From M50B103 sp041667565 (GTDB lineage Bacteria; Fidelibacterota; Fidelibacteria; Fidelibacterales; Fidelibacteraceae): a stretch of DNA of 11,048 bases. The first letter of the stretch is position 1. Every line of letters begins with the position of its first letter. Positions 6,506 through 11,048 of this stretch are shown in pieces. The notes beneath the pieces were generated by a model that was not told the origin of the DNA, did no database searches, and was given only the letters and a program-made list of their open reading frames with translations. The stretch is taken from positions 1-11,048 of the forward strand of contig CAZNFT010000056.1 of the NCBI GenBank assembly GCA_964572745.1, read 5' to 3'. Made by a program: the position numbers and the translations under genes.

Positions 6506-7732
6506 CTATATTTTATTGATTAATTTTAAGATATCCGCTTCCACCATTTTACGGGAATATTTTGCCTCAACCAAGGCACTTTCTGCACTTAAAACAGCAA
6601 CCTGAGCTTGCATTCTATCAAGAATAGTGGCTTTGCCCAAATCGTATTGCTGCTGTACGATCTCAAAATCCCGCTTGGCGGATCTGAGTCGGCGTTCATT
6701 AATATCTATCATTGCCGTATAGGTCTCAAACTGTGTGTAAAGGTCGCTGAGTTCTTGATCCAGCAAGCGAAGTATATTATCCACATTTATTTCTGCCTGT
6801 TCTAATTGTAATTTGCTCTGACTTAAATTTTCTTTTCTTGAAAGTCCGTTAAACAAAGTCCAGGAAGCTGAAAGTGAGACTGAATTGATAGGATCTACTG
6901 CATTCTCTAAACTATTGCTATAAGAATATCCCCCCGATACAGATGGCAAGAATGTTTCCTTCGCAGCAGCTACATAAGTTTTTGATACTTCTTTCTGTAG
7001 AATAGCTGTAGCAAAAGCAGGATTATAATTTAACATTTCCTCACGGGCTTCATCATAATTGGGTATTGAGATATTTTCGACATCAATATCGATCAAGGAT
7101 AAGTCACTTCTGGGATCCAAGCCAAGTAAAATATTCATGGACCTTAGATATGAAGCATAAATTTGTTTTTGGCCTAAAAGTTGAGATTCAAAATCACCTT
7201 TTTGAGCTTCCGATTTTAAGACATCGGATTCTGTGATCACTCTTTCTTCATACATTGAGCGGGTTTTCCTCAGACTTTCTTCTGCAACGCTAATATTAAC
7301 TTCATAGACTTCAATGATCTTTTGAATGCTTAATATTCTGTAATAAAGAGCTGATATCTGAGATATCACATCATTCTGATCACTTTGGATATTTAGTTCA
7401 TTTACCTTAGAATTAATTGATGCAGACTTAATCCCTGAGTACATACCGGGAGTATAAAAGGTCATTCCGGCATTTAAACCAACACTTTTACCTATATCCC
7501 AGCTTGACCGGCTTGAGGATGACAAGCCCGATGAAACCGATACGGATGGAAGCAAAGTACTATAAGCCTGACGAAGCCTGGATCTCCCGATCTCGGAGCT
7601 TAAGTTTGCACTTTGAATACTGGGGTTATTTGATCTTGCAATATTGATACATTCTTCCAGAGAAAGCGTTTCAGCTCCCAAAAATGCAAGTGCAAATAAC
7701 GATATACAGACCAACTTTAACTTGATCTTCAT
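6506..7732 (-). CDS. TolC-like outer membrane efflux protein
   Basis: Outer membrane channel of the OEP/TolC family, 408 aa with the start used here. A signal peptide covers about residues 1-20 (hydrophobic LVCISLFALAFLGA, probable cleavage before ETLSL). The mature start ETLSLEECINIARSNNPSIQ is characteristic of the family. Two OEP repeats follow, each with long alpha-helices rich in Ala, Gln and Glu and short beta segments such as LPSVSVSSG and LPSVSGGYSYS. The start is set at the ATG at 7732, not the in-frame GTG at 7738, because the GTG lies within the sequence GAGAGGTGACAATG, where GAGAGG is the ribosome binding site. It is the first gene of the tripartite export part, 90 bases after head-GIN 2. 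It should dock with the adaptor encoded next. Confidence 0.93.
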   Translation of the reverse strand: MKIKLKLVCISLFALAFLGAETLSLEECINIARSNNPSIQSANLSSEIGRSRLRQAYSTLLPSVSVSSGLSSSSRSSWDIGKSVGLNAGMTFYTPGMYSGIKSASINSKVNELNIQSDQNDVISQISALYYRILSIQKIIEVYEVNISVAEESLRKTRSMYEERVITESDVLKSEAQKGDFESQLLGQKQIYASYLRSMNILLGLDPRSDLSLIDIDVENISIPNYDEAREEMLNYNPAFATAILQKEVSKTYVAAAKETFLPSVSGGYSYSNSLENAVDPINSVSLSASWTLFNGLSRKENLSQSKLQLEQAEINVDNILRLLDQELSDLYTQFETYTAMIDINERRLRSAKRDFEIVQQQYDLGKATILDRMQAQVAVLSAESALVEAKYSRKMVEADILKLINKI

Positions 7733-7737
7733 TGTCA

Positions 7738-7743
7738 CCTCTC
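7738..7743 (-). promoter_or_regulatory. ribosome binding site deciding the TolC-like start
   Basis: GAGAGG ends 5 bases before the ATG at 7732. The in-frame GTG at 7736-7738 overlaps it and therefore cannot use it, so the ATG is preferred. Confidence 0.75.
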
Positions 7744-7783
7744 AATACTATTAATTAGCAATTCTATTTTGCTTTCTTCTTTG

Positions 7784-7801
7784 GGACGAGTCTGACCGTC
7801 C
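7784..7801. other. small hairpin in the widest gap of the operon
   Basis: GGACG (7784-7788) and CGTCC (7797-7801) can pair around an 8-base loop. It lies in the gap between head-GIN 2 and the TolC-like gene, the largest in the minus-strand operon. No T-tract follows on the minus strand, so it is not a standard terminator; it could be an mRNA-processing or stabilising structure, or chance. Confidence 0.35.
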
Positions 7802-7822
7802 TCTTAATGTTTTCAAAGAATA

Positions 7823-8647
7823 TTATATTTCTATTTGATCTTCTTTGTCTTTTTCAGCAGGTTTTAAAGAGCCTATACCGGCTTTTTCAAAATTAATTAT
7901 TGTGGGATTCCCCTTGTATTTAATAGTCCCTACTCCCGCAATTTCGGCATTAATCTCTTCGAGGGCATGAATTTTGGCATTACAGGCACCGGCGATCTCA
8001 ATATTGACTTTTTTAGCTATCAGATCGTATGCCTTTATCGTTCCTGCGCCCGCACACTCTATGTCAAAAACATCTACACTGCCGCTTAATTTCAGATTTG
8101 CGGCACCGGCAATTTCTGCATCAAATTTATGCATATCCAGTGCTGCCTCAAAGTTTAATGCACCGGCAATTTCCAGACTTAGCCTTTCTCCGGCAAAAAT
8201 ATCCTCAGATACAATACTGCATTCACCAATAACCTGTATCTTCTCAAGTTCTTGATGTGATATTCTTAGATTAAGCACTTTTTTATTATTAGGCCATTTT
8301 AAACGAGATCCACTTAATATGGCTGATGAATTCAAATTGTCTTCACCAAAGGTAAACTCCGAGACTTTGCTTGTATCAAGAAGATAAAGCAAAAGTACAT
8401 CATCATGGATTTCAGCGCTGAAAACATCGATCAGACTTTCGTAGCTTTCCAGTTCTATCCCCGAAGCAATATCTTGGTCAAAAACAATATCAAAAGGTCC
8501 AACAACTATAATCTCGGTGAAATCACGAAAGCTATCTTCAATTCTTATAAGTTCTCCACTTACCTTGATCCTTTCCAAGCGATCTGTATTGACATCGCAA
8601 CCAAACAGAAGCAGTAGCATTAATGTAGCCAATATTATTTTTTTCAT
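7823..8647 (-). CDS. head-GIN (DUF2807-type) repeat lipoprotein
   Basis: Predicted lipoprotein of the putative auto-transporter adhesin / head-GIN family, 274 aa. The signal peptide MKKIILATLMLLLLFGC ends in a lipobox with Cys17. An N-terminal half (about 25-135) is followed by seven rungs of 18-21 residues, each with a Gly at the turn (141, 162, 181, 200, 220, 238, 257), mostly in the form EIAGA or CAGAG. This spacing suggests a parallel beta-helix. The end YKGNPTIINFEKAGIGSLK matches the family and its upstream paralogue. The longer frame from ATG 8680 (11 extra residues, ATGA overlap with the upstream stop) is rejected: AAGGGG sits 7 bases before 8647 and the shorter form has a proper signal peptide. 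The C-terminal tail EKDKEDQIEI is charged. The molecular role is not known. Confidence 0.85.
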   Translation of the reverse strand: MKKIILATLMLLLLFGCDVNTDRLERIKVSGELIRIEDSFRDFTEIIVVGPFDIVFDQDIASGIELESYESLIDVFSAEIHDDVLLLYLLDTSKVSEFTFGEDNLNSSAILSGSRLKWPNNKKVLNLRISHQELEKIQVIGECSIVSEDIFAGERLSLEIAGALNFEAALDMHKFDAEIAGAANLKLSGSVDVFDIECAGAGTIKAYDLIAKKVNIEIAGACNAKIHALEEINAEIAGVGTIKYKGNPTIINFEKAGIGSLKPAEKDKEDQIEI

Positions 8648-8654
8648 TTTTATT

Positions 8655-8660
8655 CCCCTT
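8655..8660 (-). promoter_or_regulatory. ribosome binding site deciding the head-GIN 2 start
   Basis: AAGGGG lies 7 bases before the ATG at 8647. The alternative ATG at 8680 has no purine-rich motif in front of it and would put 11 polar and basic residues ahead of the lipoprotein signal. Confidence 0.75.
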
Positions 8661-8676
8661 CCGACCTTAAACCGGA

Positions 8677-9579
8677 TCATTTGTTTTTTATGCTGGATGC
8701 CCCGGTAATATTTAGCTTAAGATTTTCCGGATTTCCCTTATAATAAATTGATGAAGCACCCGATGTATTTGCCTCTAAAGAGTTTTTTGAATTGACCCGG
8801 CAACTTGATGAAGCAGAAGCTTTTACAATGACTTTGTCACTCATTAGATCATAAGCTTGTATATCGGATGAGCCGGATGCCTGAAGCATAAAATTCTTCG
8901 CTCTACCCCGCACTTTAAAGTCTGATGATCCCAAGGCTTTGATTTTAATATCCTGCGCTTTTATATCAATATTAAAATCAGAGGCTCCGGAGGCTATTAT
9001 TTCTATGCTTTCCGCATCAAGGGTCAATGCTCCATCACTTGCTCCGATGGTATTGATATATATTCTCTTCGCTTGGATCTCCCCGTGATCAATATCACTG
9101 GCACCTGACATTATGAGATGAATATTCTTGCCTTTAATTTTAGCAAACTCAAGATCAGAGGCTCCATTCGCCAAAATTTTAAGATCTTCTGTTTCAAATT
9201 CTGTTTGCATATACAGATCACAAGCTCCGGAAAGTGATATTTTATCTAGGTCTTTAACTTTTAGATATGCGTTTATCTTTTCTTTTTTGCCATTCCACTT
9301 AAGTCTATGAACTTTTCGATCAAGATAAACTCTTAAGCGCTGCCCATTTTGTTCCACCTTAATATGTGGTATAAGACTTTTGTATGTCTCAACAATAAGT
9401 TCTTCTTCATCGCCTTGTGAAAGATATAGATCAATTTGAGAGCTAACTTCCAAATTAGCGATATTTTTTATTCGGTAATCCTGAGTTGTTTCAGGTCCGG
9501 ATACATGTAGATATTTTGCAAAGCCTATGCCAGCAACCAGGATCAGAAAAAAACTTAAAAGAATTTTATTTTTTTTCAT
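8677..9579 (-). CDS. head-GIN (DUF2807-type) repeat protein with a GASD ladder
   Basis: Exported protein of the head-GIN family, 300 aa. The N-terminus MKKNKILLSFFLILVAGIGFA is a signal peptide, possibly cleaved after Ala21, or a membrane anchor; there is no lipobox. A head domain (about 30-110) with NLEVSSQIDLYLSQGDEEEL resembles the family start. Ten rungs of 18-21 residues follow. Turn glycines are at 118, 139, 159, 179, 198, 217, 236, 274 and 293, with Ala256 replacing Gly in rung 8. The turn reads GASD or a close variant (GACD, GSSD, GASS) in nearly every rung, so Ser and Asp would stack along one face of a beta-helix. It ends YKGNPENLKLNITGASSIK, like its downstream paralogue. The start follows AGGAAG by 5 bases. 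The Ser/Asp ladder could bind a ligand or cation, but that is speculation. Confidence 0.87.
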   Translation of the reverse strand: MKKNKILLSFFLILVAGIGFAKYLHVSGPETTQDYRIKNIANLEVSSQIDLYLSQGDEEELIVETYKSLIPHIKVEQNGQRLRVYLDRKVHRLKWNGKKEKINAYLKVKDLDKISLSGACDLYMQTEFETEDLKILANGASDLEFAKIKGKNIHLIMSGASDIDHGEIQAKRIYINTIGASDGALTLDAESIEIIASGASDFNIDIKAQDIKIKALGSSDFKVRGRAKNFMLQASGSSDIQAYDLMSDKVIVKASASSSCRVNSKNSLEANTSGASSIYYKGNPENLKLNITGASSIKNK

Positions 9580-9584
9580 TTTAT

Positions 9585-9590
9585 CTTCCT
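9585..9590 (-). promoter_or_regulatory. ribosome binding site of head-GIN 1, overlapping the permease stop
   Basis: AGGAAG lies 5 bases before the ATG at 9579, and its first two bases are part of the TAG stop of the ABC-2 permease (9589-9591). This suggests that the exporter and the head-GIN gene are translated in a coupled manner. Confidence 0.75.
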
Positions 9591-10419
9591 AAGCTTCAGT
9601 TCTTTGATATTTATAAATAAGACTTCCTCCAGTATAACAAAGTCCGGCAAAAAGAATTGATATCAGGAATTTCACATCCCAAATCATTTTCCCCAAACCG
9701 GGAGGATCATTAAGATTTACATCACCTAACAAAGAAGTCAACAGTTGATAAATACTTGGCAGGTCGATAGTGTTCCTGAAAATTTGTTCAATTAAATAAA
9801 ATACAAAATCGATCAAAGCCATAGTGATTAAGCCTTTTACGATAGCGCTATTCTTGAAAATCGCTGAAAAAAGGAAAAATAAGGATCCAAATACCAAGCA
9901 AACTTTAAAGTAAAGCACTACAGCTACAAACATCCCACTCAGAGCAGCTCCCAGATAAAATCCACCCATTGCTTTAGCGGAAGCTATTGTAAGGATGAAG
10001 GTGACGATAAAACCCACCACGATTACACCAAGTACTCCGGACAACACATGCATGATATATTTTCCTGCTGTATTCAGCCATATATTTATGGGTTGACAAC
10101 GATAAAACAGATCACAGCCCAGCTGTTTTTCTTTAGACAAGGAAGTAGGTGCATTAATCAACAAACTAATTGAGAAAGCAAAAACAACAAGCATCATAGT
10201 TCCCATTGCGTTTACATACATACCTTTTCCCATGTCTTCAAAAAACATAGATAGATCCATCATATTAACCTGAACATCCACTTTATGAGTCCAGCTTGCT
10301 ATCAAGCCTAACAATATAACCCCACCCATAATACCGGCTATGATCCATACCGGTGTCCAGTAAGTTTTTTTCCGTTTGAGATATTCTGTTTTTAATAATG
10401 TTATTAAATGTGCCATCAT
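9589..10419 (-). CDS. ABC-2 type transporter permease
   Basis: Integral membrane subunit of an ABC-2 type exporter, 276 aa. Six hydrophobic segments are visible at about residues 21-42, 68-90, 120-147, 155-187, 194-214 and 248-269. The segment SLSKEKQLGCDLFYRCQPIN (93-112) after the second membrane segment matches the usual 'Lxx-E+xxGxxxxxxxxPI' cytoplasmic region of ABC-2 permeases, followed by a Lys (K120) at the start of the third segment. A hydrophilic loop (about 43-67) follows the first segment. The upstream ATPase stop overlaps the first ATG by one base (TAATG). AAGGGA is only 2 bases before that ATG but 5 bases before the next codon, also ATG (10416), which is therefore the likelier start. 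The partner is the ATPase just upstream; the substrate is unknown. Confidence 0.85.
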   Translation of the reverse strand: MMAHLITLLKTEYLKRKKTYWTPVWIIAGIMGGVILLGLIASWTHKVDVQVNMMDLSMFFEDMGKGMYVNAMGTMMLVVFAFSISLLINAPTSLSKEKQLGCDLFYRCQPINIWLNTAGKYIMHVLSGVLGVIVVGFIVTFILTIASAKAMGGFYLGAALSGMFVAVVLYFKVCLVFGSLFFLFSAIFKNSAIVKGLITMALIDFVFYLIEQIFRNTIDLPSIYQLLTSLLGDVNLNDPPGLGKMIWDVKFLISILFAGLCYTGGSLIYKYQRTEA

Positions 10420-11048
10420 TATCCCTTTTTTGCCTGTGTTAATGCAATAAAAATGTCCGATAATTCAGGTACAGATCTCTTTGCACCTTCTATACTAACA
10501 TTCCCTTCAAGTAGCGCTCGATAATGTCCCAATGATTTGGTCAATATTGCAGGATTGTAGGATTTGAGCTTTTCTTCCTGATCCAGAGGCGCTTCATAGA
10601 TATGCCATTTACTTTTTAATGTCTCAACTGACTTATTTAGCAGAATCTCTCCCTTGTCAATAAATATTACATCATGAATAATATTTTCTATCTCTGAAAC
10701 CTGATGTGTTGAAATGATCACGGTTTTATTTTCATCGTAGAACTCGCCTAAGAGGAGATCATAAAATTCTTTACGGAAAACAATATCCAGGCCCAGTGTG
10801 GGTTCGTCAAGCAATAAAATATCAACATCTTTAGAGAGGGTCAAAAGCAGGTACAGTTTTGTTTTCATCCCCTTGGAAAGAGTTCCGACTTTTTGATCAC
10901 AGGGCAATTCGCTTTCGGCAAATAGTCGTTTAGACTTTTCCCGGTTCCAGCTTTTATTTACAGCTGAAACAAAATCAATGGTCTCCTGTACACTTAAACG
11001 AGGATCAAGACCACTGACGTCGGGAATAAAGGCGACACGTCCATAAAG
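10419..11048 (-). CDS. ABC-2 type transporter ATP-binding protein (5' end outside window)
   Basis: Cytoplasmic ATPase paired with the ABC-2 permease. The frame is open from the right edge, giving 209 visible residues; the Walker A part lies outside. Starting from 11048 the protein reads through VAFIPDVSGLDPRLSVQETI, the Q-loop region, with Asp where Gln or Glu is usual. The signature is LSKGM (residues 57-61 of the visible part), Walker B DILLLDE (76-82, catalytic Glu82), D-loop GLD (86-88) and the switch His115 in VIISTH. The LSKGM signature and short C-terminal extension (about 120-209) recall the YtrB/CcmA-like group, often found with ABC-2 permeases and a GntR regulator; a regulator could lie upstream. 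A TTG at 10907 is internal, not the start: 47 in-frame codons precede it with conserved sequence. Confidence 0.88.
   Translation of the reverse strand, partial: LYGRVAFIPDVSGLDPRLSVQETIDFVSAVNKSWNREKSKRLFAESELPCDQKVGTLSKGMKTKLYLLLTLSKDVDILLLDEPTLGLDIVFRKEFYDLLLGEFYDENKTVIISTHQVSEIENIIHDVIFIDKGEILLNKSVETLKSKWHIYEAPLDQEEKLKSYNPAILTKSLGHYRALLEGNVSIEGAKRSVPELSDIFIALTQAKKG
10422..10427 (-). promoter_or_regulatory. ribosome binding site of the ABC-2 permease
   Basis: AAGGGA lies inside the last codons of the ATPase gene, 2 bases before the ATG at 10419 and 5 before the second ATG at 10416. The spacing favours the second ATG, making the permease 275 aa and leaving 2 bases between the ATPase stop and the permease start. 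Confidence 0.6.

Noticed and set aside
10419..10907. Full-length gene starting at TTG 10907
   Set aside because: The frame stays open for 47 codons upstream to the window edge and encodes the conserved Q-loop region of an ABC ATPase, so the gene is truncated by the window, not short.

Overview
The window looks like chromosome from an AT-rich Gram-negative (diderm) bacterium. It carries a complete inner-to-outer-membrane export set: an ABC ATPase, MacB-type permeases, a periplasmic adaptor and a TolC-like channel. It also has two exported head-GIN (DUF2807-type) repeat proteins, one of them a lipoprotein. Head-GIN proteins and the degenerate intergenic repeats here are reminiscent of the FCB group (Bacteroidota, Cloacimonadota, Marinimicrobia and relatives). 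That placement is an impression from memory, not a proven assignment.

Layout. (1) Positions 1-126 hold a short perfect 7-bp tandem repeat and the upstream region of the first gene. (2) 127-1434, plus strand: a U32-family tRNA hydroxylase of the TrhP/YegQ type. (3) 1435-2107: a 673-bp gene-free gap between convergent transcription units. It is a patchwork of repeats: a 55-bp tandem array, several hairpins and a GGGCGGAT palindrome followed by a T-tract. (4) 2108-11048, minus strand: nine tightly spaced genes that read as one operon, entering from beyond the right edge.

The minus-strand order of transcription is: ABC-2 type ATPase (5' end outside the window), ABC-2 permease, head-GIN protein 1 (10 rungs), head-GIN lipoprotein 2 (7 rungs), TolC-like channel, MacA-like adaptor, LolD/MacB-type ATPase, MacB-type permease 1, MacB-type permease 2. 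Junctions run from a 1-bp overlap to 29 bp, except one 90-bp gap before the TolC-like gene. At three junctions the upstream stop codon lies inside the next gene's Shine-Dalgarno sequence, which suggests translational coupling.

How the genes may work together: the last five form a tripartite efflux machine in which one ATPase would power a pair of different MacB-type permeases. The first two form a separate ABC-2 exporter. The head-GIN pair sits between the two modules. Co-expression of two transporters with two paralogous beta-helix-like envelope proteins is the most interesting feature of the window; the role of the head-GIN proteins is unknown. Two starts were moved downstream from the longest reading frame (head-GIN 2 to 8647, TolC-like to 7732) on ribosome-binding-site and signal-peptide evidence.
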